A stretch of 64,000 nt of DNA from Cuneatibacter sp. NSJ-177 (GTDB lineage: Bacteria > Bacillota > Clostridia > Lachnospirales > Lachnospiraceae): NCBI RefSeq assembly GCF_022867805.1, contig NZ_JALIFO010000006.1, positions 186,001-250,000 on the forward strand, written 5' to 3'. A program made the translations under genes and the position numbers. The first letter of the stretch is position 1; each line of letters opens with the position of its first letter. The notes beneath the pieces are model-generated. The model had not been told where the DNA came from. It saw only the letters and a list, made by a program, of their open reading frames with translations, and did not search any database. Positions 17,750 through 25,766 of this stretch are shown piece by piece.

Positions 17750-18670
17750 TTAGGGAAGGATAAAGTGGGAGCTGGACTGCTCCTGCTCGATGACCTCCTG
17801 AACGTACTCGGTACAGGTCCGGATGGTCTCCTGAAGCGCCGGATAAATAAACTTATTTTTGTGATAAACAAGGAAAAATTCTCTGGTCATGTGGACATCC
17901 TTAATAGGGATGGAGTAGAATTCTCCGGATTTCAATTCATTCGCCACCAGGATCGAGGACACCAGGGTGACGCCGTGGCCGCTGCGGACCGCAGACAGGA
18001 TGGCTTCATTGCCGGAGCAGCGCCAGGTTTCCCGGTAGGTCACCCGGAATTTCTGAGCGAGTTCATGGAGGTAATTGCGCAGATAACTGAAATCCTCCCG
18101 GGAGATCACGGACTCCCCTTGAAGATCTTCCATGGAGATGGATTGTCCGTAAAATTTGTGATTCTTACTGCAGATCAGGCATAGCTGGTCGGTCAGCAGA
18201 TGGGTGCGGATGATATTGGGATCGGAGGTGGAGCCTTCCACGACTCCGATATCCAACTCACTGTTTAAGAGCATTTCTTCCACCGCCTTGGTGTTGACGA
18301 CCGTGATATCCGGCTGGATCTGCATCGGGCCGTCCCGCAGGCGCTTGGCGATCTCCGGAAGAAAACAGGTGCTGAAGACGATGGTGGCCCCCAGGCGTAC
18401 GGTGGGCCGCGCCGATGAGTTTTTCATTTCCAGCTCCATGCTGTCAAAGGTGGAGACAATATAGCGGGCGTAGGGGAGGAGACGCCGTCCATTGTCCGTC
18501 AGATATAAACGCTTGGAGAGCCGGTCGAAGAGTTTCACTTCATAATAATCCTCCATCTCTGCGATGGCCTGGCTGATGGAGGGCTGCGAGATGTGCAGCG
18601 CCTTGCTGGCGGCGTTCATGGTCTGGTAATCCACCACGGAGATAAAAATGCGTAGATAGCGAATGGTCAT
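17750..18670 (-). CDS. LysR-family transcriptional regulator
   Basis: 306 residues. The N-terminal winged HTH is at about 1-60 (MTIRYLRIFISVVDYQTMNAASKALHIS region, then SQPSISQAIAEMEDYYEVKLF), followed by a periplasmic-binding-like effector domain (about 90-295). It is divergent from the dehydroquinate dehydratase/Tct operon with a 141-nt shared upstream region, the usual position for a LysR activator of a catabolic operon. A TAATAA-N5-TTATTA dyad lies in that region. The effector is unknown; a transported carboxylate is a reasonable guess. Confidence 0.93.
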   Translation of the reverse strand: MTIRYLRIFISVVDYQTMNAASKALHISQPSISQAIAEMEDYYEVKLFDRLSKRLYLTDNGRRLLPYARYIVSTFDSMELEMKNSSARPTVRLGATIVFSTCFLPEIAKRLRDGPMQIQPDITVVNTKAVEEMLLNSELDIGVVEGSTSDPNIIRTHLLTDQLCLICSKNHKFYGQSISMEDLQGESVISREDFSYLRNYLHELAQKFRVTYRETWRCSGNEAILSAVRSGHGVTLVSSILVANELKSGEFYSIPIKDVHMTREFFLVYHKNKFIYPALQETIRTCTEYVQEVIEQEQSSSHFILP

Positions 18671-18811
18671 GGGAACCTCCCAACTTCTATAATAAAATCA
18701 TTATTAAAAATATCAAAGTTACGTATTATACATATATTATCAAGTATGTTATGCTATTGTCAAGAATTTTGAGAAAGTGATTTCATATTGCTCAAGGAGG
18801 TCGTAAGGACA
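18671..18811. promoter_or_regulatory. Divergent regulatory region between LysR and aroD
   Basis: A 141-nt A/T-rich region. TAATAA-N5-TTATTA (18690-18706) is a LysR-like dyad close to the regulator's own start. Further right, TTATAC with TATGCT 18 nt downstream gives a possible weak rightward promoter. ACATA-N10-TATGT overlaps it. The assignments are by eye. Confidence 0.4.
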
Positions 18812-19582
18812 ATGGCAGAGTGCGGTTGTAAAAAGAAGGTAAGGCTTCGGAATGTAGTTCTGGGGTCTGGCCATTTGGCGCTGATCATGCCGGTTGCGGC
18901 AAAAGACAAGGACGAGGTTGTTGCCTTGACCAAAGAGTTCGCGCCTCATGATCCGGATATTCTGGAGTGGAGAGTGGACTATTTTGAAGAGGTGGAAAAC
19001 CTGCCGGTTTTACTGGAAACGGCAAAGCTACTGAGGAAAACAGTGGGAGACAAGGCGGTGATGGTGACGCCAAGGCACAAGGAAGAAAACGGGGTCCGGG
19101 ACATCAAGCCGGAGAAAAAGAAAGAGATTCTGTTTGCCTTGATTCAGAGCGGAACCATTGACATGGTGGATGTGGAGATGCGTTACGGAAAGATGTACAT
19201 CCAAAGTATCCGCGAGGAATGTCAGAAATACGGAGTGGCTCTGATGATTTCGTATCACGATTTGGTACATACGCCGGAAAGCCCGGAGATCATTTCTCTT
19301 TTAAAGAAAGAAGTGGAACTGGGCGCCGATGTCTGTAAAGTATCCTTTGTGGCGGAGACCTACGGGGATAATGACCGGCTGGGCAAAGCCATTGCCGAAG
19401 CCAGAAAAGACGGTGTGGAAATCCCGATTGTGTCCATCTCGGCGGGGCCCAAGGGAACCCTGTCCCGGATCTGCGGCGATGTGTTCGGTTCCGATGGAAC
19501 GTTTGTGTCAACGGGAAAGACCCACCAGATTCATATTGACGATGTAAGAACTTTACGAAAAAGCTTAAAATTAGACCGATAA
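18812..19582 (+). CDS. aroD: Type I 3-dehydroquinate dehydratase
   Basis: 256-residue class I enzyme that dehydrates 3-dehydroquinate to 3-dehydroshikimate through a Schiff base. Visible active-site residues are E52/R54 (EWRVDYF), R88, catalytic H149 (SYHDL), Schiff-base K176 (DVCKVSF), R219 (TLSRICGDVFGS) and Q239. A TTG-started frame opens at 18788, but the ATG at 18812 lies 11 nt after AAGGAGG and is preferred. It has a short Cys-containing N-terminal extension. It is not among other shikimate genes; it leads a tripartite tricarboxylate transporter operon under a LysR gene, which suggests a catabolic role (quinate or dehydroquinate use) rather than aromatic amino acid synthesis. Confidence 0.93.
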   Translation: MAECGCKKKVRLRNVVLGSGHLALIMPVAAKDKDEVVALTKEFAPHDPDILEWRVDYFEEVENLPVLLETAKLLRKTVGDKAVMVTPRHKEENGVRDIKPEKKKEILFALIQSGTIDMVDVEMRYGKMYIQSIREECQKYGVALMISYHDLVHTPESPEIISLLKKEVELGADVCKVSFVAETYGDNDRLGKAIAEARKDGVEIPIVSISAGPKGTLSRICGDVFGSDGTFVSTGKTHQIHIDDVRTLRKSLKLDR

Positions 19583-19619
19583 AAGGAAAAAGGAAAAAAG
19601 AATAAGGAGGAAAGTAGTA

Positions 19620-20714
19620 ATGAACGGAAAAGTGAAAAAAGCAATGGCCTTCCTGATGGCCGGAATCCTGGCAGCGGGATCTTTGGCCGGATGTTCTTCC
19701 ACCGGAGGGGAATCCACCACAGCCGGCACGCAGGCCGCAGGCTCAGCTTCGGAAGGCACGGCGGGCGGAGAGGCAGGCGATTATCCGAATCAGGCGATCA
19801 CCGGCGTCAGCACCTTTAGCACCTCGTCGGGTACGTTCAGCGACGCCGTGAAGATCTGCGGGATTGCGGAGCAGTATCTGGGCGGCAGCATCACGGTTAC
19901 TGACCACGCGGGCGGTTCCGGAGCGGTCGGAACGGATTTTGTGTACAACTCAAAACCGGATGGTTACACGCTTCTGTGCGGCACCGACAGTGTGTCCCTG
20001 TTTGGCGTGATGGAGCTGTCCGACATCACTTACGATGATTTTATGCCGATTATCCTGGCCTATGGAAAAGTGTTTTACCTGGTAGGCAACAAGGACAGCA
20101 AATATAACTGTATGCAGGATCTGATCGATGATGCGAAGGCAAATCCCGGCCGCGTGACGGTGGCGATCACCGGAGCCGGCAGCGTGCCCGCCGTTTGGTT
20201 CTCCCTGCTTTCCAAGCATTTTGACGTGCAGTTCAATATCGTTCAGTACGAAGGAAACGGGGATGCGATGACGGCTTTGATGGGCGGCCATGTGGATGCG
20301 TTTATCACCAATACGCAGCAGAGCCTGTCCTACGTAGAATCCGGCGATATCAAGCCGATCACGCTGCTCTTCGATAATGAAATACCGCAGCTTAAGGGCA
20401 CGGAAAAATTGTCGGAAGCGTATCCAGAGCTGGCACAGTACAGCGGATTCGGAAATTTCTTCCAGATTTCCGTCCATAAGGATACCCCTCAGGCGGTTAT
20501 CGATAAGCTGACCGACGCATTTATGCAGGCCTATAACACTCCGGAATTCCAGCAGTACATTAAGGATAACGGCCATTCCGCCCTGGGCCTTACCGGCGCA
20601 GAGGCAATTACGTATGAAAAGCGGCACCAGTCCATTGCTTCCTATATTATGTACGATGTAGGGGCCACGGAAGTCAATCCGGCTGATTTGGGCATCGAGC
20701 GGATTTCTGAGTAA
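19620..20714 (+). CDS. TctC-like (Bug family) solute-binding lipoprotein
   Basis: 364 residues. The lipoprotein signal ends at lipobox LAGC (C25), followed by a Ser/Thr/Gly linker (about 26-58) and a Bug/TctC fold: AGGSGAVGTDFVYNSKPDGYTLL and FGNFFQISVHKDTPQAVIDKL are typical. Binds an organic acid outside the membrane for the TctBA permease encoded downstream. An RBS AAGGAGG sits before ATG. A terminator-like hairpin between this gene and tctB would make the binding protein more abundant than the permease, as is usual for such systems. Confidence 0.92.
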   Translation: MNGKVKKAMAFLMAGILAAGSLAGCSSTGGESTTAGTQAAGSASEGTAGGEAGDYPNQAITGVSTFSTSSGTFSDAVKICGIAEQYLGGSITVTDHAGGSGAVGTDFVYNSKPDGYTLLCGTDSVSLFGVMELSDITYDDFMPIILAYGKVFYLVGNKDSKYNCMQDLIDDAKANPGRVTVAITGAGSVPAVWFSLLSKHFDVQFNIVQYEGNGDAMTALMGGHVDAFITNTQQSLSYVESGDIKPITLLFDNEIPQLKGTEKLSEAYPELAQYSGFGNFFQISVHKDTPQAVIDKLTDAFMQAYNTPEFQQYIKDNGHSALGLTGAEAITYEKRHQSIASYIMYDVGATEVNPADLGIERISE

Positions 20715-20721
20715 GCATACA

Positions 20722-20797
20722 CCTGCTGACGCAGGCATCATCAGGAAAAATGCCTGCGGACAGGGGAAATGGATCCGCTGTCCGCAGGTATTTTGTT
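20722..20797 (+). terminator. Intra-operon terminator with competing upstream pairing (attenuator-like)
   Basis: TGCCTGCGGACAG (20751-20763) pairs over 13 positions with CTGTCCGCAGGTA (20778-20790), followed by TTTTGTTT. Upstream, GCAGGCA (20731-20737) can pair instead with TGCCTGC (20751-20757), and CCTGC (20722-20726) can pair with GCAGG (20731-20735). That gives mutually exclusive terminator, antiterminator and anti-antiterminator arms between tctC and tctB. Confidence 0.7.
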
Positions 20798-20824
20798 TCC
20801 TGTTCTATTGATCGGAGGATTGAG

Positions 20825-21319
20825 ATGAATAAAAAAACAGATCGTACCCGGTCCTATCTGATGATCTTTTTTATGCTGATCATCAGCGCGGCGGCTTTGA
20901 TCGGCTCGATCAAGATCTATGTGAAGCGGCCCGGACTGGCGGATGCGGGGATGTATCCCCTTTTGATGTCGATTTTGATGGTGATTTCCATGATCGGCGC
21001 GCTGTTTCAGACCCGGCGTCTGTCGAAAGAGGCGAAAAAGGAAGCGAAAGAGGAAGAAAAAAGTGAGGGGAATTCCATTCTGGCGGCTCTGAAAGCGGAG
21101 TTTCCGGCACGAACGGTTTTTCTGGGAGCCTGCATGCTGGGCTATGGGGTTTTATTTCACTTTATCGGATTCTACCTTTCCACGGGACTATTTATGTTGG
21201 TATCCATGCTGGGGCTGTACCGCGGGAAAAAAGTAAAGATGATCGTGTGTGTGACGGCAATTACGCTGGCGTGCATCTACTTGATTATTGAGAAGGTTTT
21301 CAACATTCCGCTGCCGTAG
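20825..21319 (+). CDS. TctB-like small permease subunit (DUF1468)
   Basis: 164 residues with four predicted transmembrane helices (about 10-30, 42-60, 98-116 and 122-158, the last region probably two helices) and a charged Lys/Glu loop at about 63-83. This is the size and layout of tripartite tricarboxylate transporter TctB. A frame is open from 20750, but that would start in the terminator stem; ATG 20825 after GGAGGATTGAG is the real start. It works with TctA and TctC. Confidence 0.87.
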   Translation: MNKKTDRTRSYLMIFFMLIISAAALIGSIKIYVKRPGLADAGMYPLLMSILMVISMIGALFQTRRLSKEAKKEAKEEEKSEGNSILAALKAEFPARTVFLGACMLGYGVLFHFIGFYLSTGLFMLVSMLGLYRGKKVKMIVCVTAITLACIYLIIEKVFNIPLP

Positions 21320-21356
21320 CCTGTGAGGGTTTCATAAATAAGTGAGGAGAGCATAG

Positions 21357-22865
21357 ATGATTGAACATTTAATGATATTGTTTTTTGAGCCGTCCCTGCT
21401 TTTATATCTGACGGGCGGTATGATTTTTGGCATGTATGCCGGGGCGATTCCGGGAATTTCCGTTACCATGGCCGCCTCGCTGATTATTTCTTTTACGTTT
21501 TCCTGGTCGCCGATGCCGGCGATCGCGGCGATCCTGGGGACTCATATCGGCGGCGTGTACGGCGGCTCCCGGTCGGCTATCCTGCTGAACGTACCGGGTA
21601 CGCCGGCTTCCATCGCAACCACCTTTGACGGCTATCCTTTGGCGAGGAGAGGGGAGGCGGCACACGCGCTGACCACCACGGCGGTCCAGTCCGTGGTCGG
21701 CGGCATCATTGGCGCCCTGCTGCTGCTTTTAGCGGCCCCTCTTTTGACAAAGTTTGCCCTGCTGTTCGCGGCCAGGGATTATTTCTTCCTGTCCCTGCTC
21801 GGTATTTTCCTGCTCAGCGGCATGACGGGAAAATCCTACAGCAAGGGAATGTTCTGCGGTTTCCTAGGCATGTTTCTCGGATCCGTCGGCATGGACCAGA
21901 TGACGGCTGTGAAACGTTTCACCTTTGGCTCCATTGAGCTGACCTCCGGTTTGGCCGCGGTGGCGGTCTGCTTCGGAATGTTCGGTATCGCTGAATCCCT
22001 GAATCAGGTCAGTGATCCGGAGAATGTAAAAGTAAGAAAGCAAAAGCTGGACCGCATGAAGGTAAACTGGAAGGAGACGGCAAAGCATCTTCCTCTGACG
22101 ATCCGCTGCTCGCTAATCGGTGGAATCATCGGCGCATTGCCGGGTACCGGCGGCAATATCGCCTCGATCGTGGCCTACAACTATGCAAAAAAGAACGTAA
22201 AAAACCCGGAGGTTCCCTTTGGCGAAGGCGCCATCGAGGGGCTGGTGGCTCCGGAGAGCTCGAACAACGCAGCGGTGGGCGGCGCTTACGTGCCCATGCT
22301 TGCCCTGGGGATTCCGGGTGACAACACCAGCGCTATTTTGATTTCCGCTCTCTATATCCATGGCGTGACTCCCGGCACCACGCTTTTGACCAATTCCCCG
22401 GATATGTATTACCTGATTATCGCCTGTATTTTGATCGGAAATATCATTCTCCTGCCGGTCTCCCTGTCCGGCATCAAGATTTTCGCCAAAATTGCGGAGG
22501 TCCCCAAGGAGGTATTGCTGCCTCTGATCGTGGTGCTCTGCGTGGTCGGCGGCTATGCCATCAATAAATCCGAATTTGATGTGTTTGTGGTTCTAATCGC
22601 CGGTTTCTTCGGTTATCTGTTCAAACGGCATGATTTTCCGGTGGGCTCCATCATTCTGGGATTGATTTTGTCTTCTCTGATCGAGCTGAATCTGAGAAGG
22701 GCGCTGAACGCTGCTTTCCTCAGCATCCCGGAGTTATTCCTTCAGATTTTGACCAGCCCTCTGTCCCTGATTTTGTTCTTGGCGATCGTTTTGCTGACCG
22801 TCTACCAGATTCCGGCGGTGAAGAGAGGAATGGCAAATAGAAAAGCAAAGAAAGCAAGAGATTGA
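21357..22865 (+). CDS. TctA-like large permease subunit
   Basis: 502 residues, about 11-12 transmembrane helices. Family motifs are MYAGAIPGISVTMAASLI and GALPGTGGNIASIVAYNYAK, the paired glycine-rich loops of TctA, plus PESSNNAAVGGAYVPMLALG. Forms the secondary-transport channel for a carboxylate delivered by TctC and driven by an ion gradient. It begins 37 nt after tctB with GTGAGGAGAGC as RBS. Confidence 0.95.
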   Translation: MIEHLMILFFEPSLLLYLTGGMIFGMYAGAIPGISVTMAASLIISFTFSWSPMPAIAAILGTHIGGVYGGSRSAILLNVPGTPASIATTFDGYPLARRGEAAHALTTTAVQSVVGGIIGALLLLLAAPLLTKFALLFAARDYFFLSLLGIFLLSGMTGKSYSKGMFCGFLGMFLGSVGMDQMTAVKRFTFGSIELTSGLAAVAVCFGMFGIAESLNQVSDPENVKVRKQKLDRMKVNWKETAKHLPLTIRCSLIGGIIGALPGTGGNIASIVAYNYAKKNVKNPEVPFGEGAIEGLVAPESSNNAAVGGAYVPMLALGIPGDNTSAILISALYIHGVTPGTTLLTNSPDMYYLIIACILIGNIILLPVSLSGIKIFAKIAEVPKEVLLPLIVVLCVVGGYAINKSEFDVFVVLIAGFFGYLFKRHDFPVGSIILGLILSSLIELNLRRALNAAFLSIPELFLQILTSPLSLILFLAIVLLTVYQIPAVKRGMANRKAKKARD

Positions 22866-22891
22866 AAAAGATTGAAAGAGAGGAAATAGCA

Positions 22892-23728
22892 ATGCAGATC
22901 ATTGACATGTATCTCCGTCCTCCGATCGAGGGATTTTTAAGAGGTTCGTTATACAACGATCCGGAGCGGGCGGCCGATTATTGCCGCCGTTGGGATGTGT
23001 CTCTTCCGGAGTCCGTGAAGCAGCAATCCATGGAGCTTCTTTTGGAGGAGATGGACGAGTACAATATTATCGGCGTGGTTCCAGCCCGCAAGCGGAAACC
23101 GTATTACATGAGCAACGATGAGATTGTAAAGCTGCTGGAGGATTATCCGGGGCGCTTTATCGGCATGGCAGCCATTGATGGAAATGCCTCACGAAAAGAG
23201 ACCATGTATGAGATTGACAAGTACGCCGTGTCCGGCCCCTGCCAGGGCATGACTTTTGAGCCCGGCTATTTTGATCCGGAAACACCTCTGGACGACGCCC
23301 GGTTCGAACCAATCTTTGAAAAATGCCAGAAGGAGAATATTCCGCTGCTGCTTCCTTACGGCGGCAACTGCAACCGGACGATACGCTGCTACCAGCCGGT
23401 GATGATCGACAATGTCTGCCTGAAATATCCGGATCTGCATCTGATCCTGACCCACGGCGGCTGGCCTTATGTGGCGGAGATGTGCTACATTGCCTTTAAA
23501 CGGCCGAATCTATATATTTCTCCCGATGTCTACGGCGTACATACTCCTAGCTCGGAGGGTTATTACGAAGCGGCCAATTATTACCTTCATGATAAAATGA
23601 TCTTCGGGTCTTGCTATCCCAGCAATTCCATCAAAGATCTGATCGACTATAATCAGGCGCGGGTGGAAGAACGCTGCTGGCAGGAATACTTCCACGATAA
23701 TGCCGCGCGGGCATTGAATCTGCGATAA
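22892..23728 (+). CDS. Amidohydrolase-2 family protein lacking the usual metal ligands
   Basis: 278 residues with the TIM-barrel amidohydrolase-2 pattern, including YPDLHLILTHGGWPYV (H188). The N-terminal DxHxH is IDMYLRPP, so both metal histidines are replaced (Y7, R9), and the late GSDYP aspartate is GSCYP (C241). The metal site of the family is therefore probably not formed, or is rebuilt differently. An RPP-type N-terminus may mark a subfamily. The start was chosen at ATG 22892 (RBS GAGAGGAAATAG), not the TTG at 22862. It follows tctA by 26 nt, so it probably acts on the imported compound; the reaction is unknown. Confidence 0.82.
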   Translation: MQIIDMYLRPPIEGFLRGSLYNDPERAADYCRRWDVSLPESVKQQSMELLLEEMDEYNIIGVVPARKRKPYYMSNDEIVKLLEDYPGRFIGMAAIDGNASRKETMYEIDKYAVSGPCQGMTFEPGYFDPETPLDDARFEPIFEKCQKENIPLLLPYGGNCNRTIRCYQPVMIDNVCLKYPDLHLILTHGGWPYVAEMCYIAFKRPNLYISPDVYGVHTPSSEGYYEAANYYLHDKMIFGSCYPSNSIKDLIDYNQARVEERCWQEYFHDNAARALNLR

Positions 23729-23785
23729 GATGTCTGCTTTCTACATTCTTTTTTGGCAAACAGGCGCGCGGGAAGGGCGAAAGCA

Positions 23786-24565
23786 ATGAGAAAAGGGCTT
23801 TTGCCCTTTTTCCGGAAAAACGGGAAGGGGTGGACAATCGGCGTGGAATATGGTTTAATTTTCATGGCGGCAGTTCTGGGCGGCGCGGTGAATGTACTGA
23901 CCGGATTCGGCTGCGGTATTGTGGTGATGGTATTTTTGCCGTATCTCTTTTCGGTTACCCAGGCAGCGGCCATCTCGAATATGATCAGCCTGTGCCTGAT
24001 CACGTCCTTTGCCATTCAATACCGAAAGGAGGTCCGGTTTTCTTCCTTTCCGGTGCCGTTGCTGTGCTATGCGGCGACCTCCGGGGCGGCGATCACGCTG
24101 GCCGCCCGGATCAATGCAGCGGTGTTAAAACCTTACTTCGGCCTGTTTTTGATTGCGGTGGCGGCGTATTTTGCCTTTGCCGCGCCCCGGATTAAGTTAA
24201 AGGCAAACATAAGAACCTCCGCGGCCTGCGCGCTTTTGTCCGGAGTGTCCCAAGGATTTTTTGGAATATCCGGGCCGCCGATGGCGCTGTATTTCCTGCT
24301 GATTTCCGAAACGAAAGAACAGTATATTGGAAATCTGCAGGTGTTTTCCCTGTTTACCAGTGTGTACGCTCTCGCGATGCGGATGGTGAACGGTACCGTA
24401 CAGCTCTTTATGCTTCCTCTGGCTGCCGCTGGAGTGGCGGGAGTCTTTGCCGGGAAACGGGTTGGGATGCGAATCTCCGCGCGTTTTGATATGGAACAGA
24501 TGAAAAGGATGGTTTATCTGTTTTTGGGAATATCCGGTTTTTGGACCTTTATCAGCAATCTTTGA
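23786..24565 (+). CDS. TSUP (TauE/SafE) family membrane permease
   Basis: 259 residues, about eight transmembrane helices in two repeats: the first begins NVLTGFGCGIVVMVFLP, the second LLSGVSQGFFGISGPPMALY, both TauE/SafE hallmarks. Family members export sulfite, sulfoacetate or other organic anions. The open frame reaches 23753 (TTG); the ATG at 23786 with GGAAGGG upstream is the likelier start, though a GTG about 60 nt further on is possible. It is the last gene of the aroD-tct operon, 57 nt after the amidohydrolase. Confidence 0.85.
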   Translation: MRKGLLPFFRKNGKGWTIGVEYGLIFMAAVLGGAVNVLTGFGCGIVVMVFLPYLFSVTQAAAISNMISLCLITSFAIQYRKEVRFSSFPVPLLCYAATSGAAITLAARINAAVLKPYFGLFLIAVAAYFAFAAPRIKLKANIRTSAACALLSGVSQGFFGISGPPMALYFLLISETKEQYIGNLQVFSLFTSVYALAMRMVNGTVQLFMLPLAAAGVAGVFAGKRVGMRISARFDMEQMKRMVYLFLGISGFWTFISNL

Positions 24566-24586
24566 ACTTTAGAAGGGAAATCTGCG

Positions 24587-25666
24587 ATGAAGCTTTCATT
24601 TTCTGTTTCGCGGGAGGATTATCTGTCCGCGCTTTTGTTTCTGCTTCGGAGAAAAAGCAGGAAGCCCTGGGGGATGTTTACCGCTTTTATGTTAACCATC
24701 GGGCAGTTTGCCGCTGTGTCAAGCTTTTGTATCGCTGGTTTGGTCACCGGCGCGAGGGCCGTTTTCCTGCTGATTCTTTCCGGAATTGTCCTTGTCATGA
24801 ACGGATTCCTCTATCTCCCCACGCCTTTCAGGGCCAAGCTTATGATGATTCGGATGAAGAGGGGCGGCCAGTGGGATCCGGAATATGAAAAGCGGCATAC
24901 GCTGACCTTTGAAGGGGATAAGCTGGTTCTGCAATACGGGAAAGTGCGGAGAAAACTGGCGGTGGAGTCGATTTCCCAGGCGGCGGAGTGGCGGCATTCC
25001 TTGCTGATATTGACCGGGGATGTTCTTTTCGGTGTGATCCCCGCATCTGCCTGGAAAGAGGGCGGACAGAGAGCAAAAGAAGACTGGATCCGGGAACTTC
25101 GGGAACGGAAATTCGCAGCGTCCATAGAAGCGATCCGAAAAAAGCGAGAAGAACTTTCTGCCGGGGGCAGAAAGCCTTACCGGTATTCTTACCGGAAGAA
25201 AAAGTATCTGGAAGATCTAAGAGAGGCCCACCGAAAGGCCTATACGATGGGATTGGCCTGGGGCTTGCAGGCCCTGCTTCGGGTGGGAGGATCCCTGATC
25301 CTGCTGTATATCCTGATCCAGCCGGTGGAGTGGGGCTTTAAGATCCTGGCACTGCTAGCCGCTTTCATCCTGCTTTATCCTTATATCCGTACCTTTAGTT
25401 TTCTGCTGAACGGTTTTTTGGAGCGGGGGCTGACGGAAATTTTGTCTTTTGCTCCCGGCACGGACGTGGATTTTTTTGTGTCGGAGCAGGAGTTGGTGTT
25501 TCTGGGAGAGATCCACTACTTTGTGATTCCCTGGGGGGAAGTGCTGGCCGTGAAAAAGCTGCGGAATGGAATTGCCTTTTACTTGAAAAATCAGATGATC
25601 CTTCCCCTGCCGGGAGACGGGGAGAAGCTCTGGGCATTGGTGCAGCAAAGGGGAAGGGACTCTTAG
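24587..25666 (+). CDS. YcxB-like membrane protein with internal duplication
   Basis: 359 residues, function unknown. It shows the same layout twice: two transmembrane helices (about 25-50 and 57-78) followed by a soluble PH-like segment (YEKRHTLTFEGDKLVLQYG), then a Lys/Arg-rich linker (about 180-215), two more helices (about 220-270) and a second soluble segment (DVDFFVSEQELVFLGE). This matches two copies of a YcxB-like unit. The smaller protein at 43731 has a single copy. A terminator follows. Confidence 0.65.
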   Translation: MKLSFSVSREDYLSALLFLLRRKSRKPWGMFTAFMLTIGQFAAVSSFCIAGLVTGARAVFLLILSGIVLVMNGFLYLPTPFRAKLMMIRMKRGGQWDPEYEKRHTLTFEGDKLVLQYGKVRRKLAVESISQAAEWRHSLLILTGDVLFGVIPASAWKEGGQRAKEDWIRELRERKFAASIEAIRKKREELSAGGRKPYRYSYRKKKYLEDLREAHRKAYTMGLAWGLQALLRVGGSLILLYILIQPVEWGFKILALLAAFILLYPYIRTFSFLLNGFLERGLTEILSFAPGTDVDFFVSEQELVFLGEIHYFVIPWGEVLAVKKLRNGIAFYLKNQMILPLPGDGEKLWALVQQRGRDS

Positions 25667-25683
25667 AGAAAAACAGAATAAAA

Positions 25684-25727
25684 AGGGAAGGAAAAACCGG
25701 TCAAGGGGGATTTTCCTTCCTTTTTTA
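25684..25727 (+). terminator. Terminator after the YcxB-like gene
   Basis: GGAAGGAAAA (25686-25695) pairs with TTTTCCTTCC (25711-25720), followed by TTTTTTATTTT. It sits between the gene and the convergent LysR gene. Confidence 0.8.
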
Positions 25728-25766
25728 TTTTCACAATATCAGCGGCAGAAGGAGCGCAAAGGCCCG

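Noticed and set aside
17343-17753. A plus-strand open frame across the end of the VWA gene and the terminator
   Set aside because: It runs through a strong terminator hairpin and overlaps the VWA gene in another frame.
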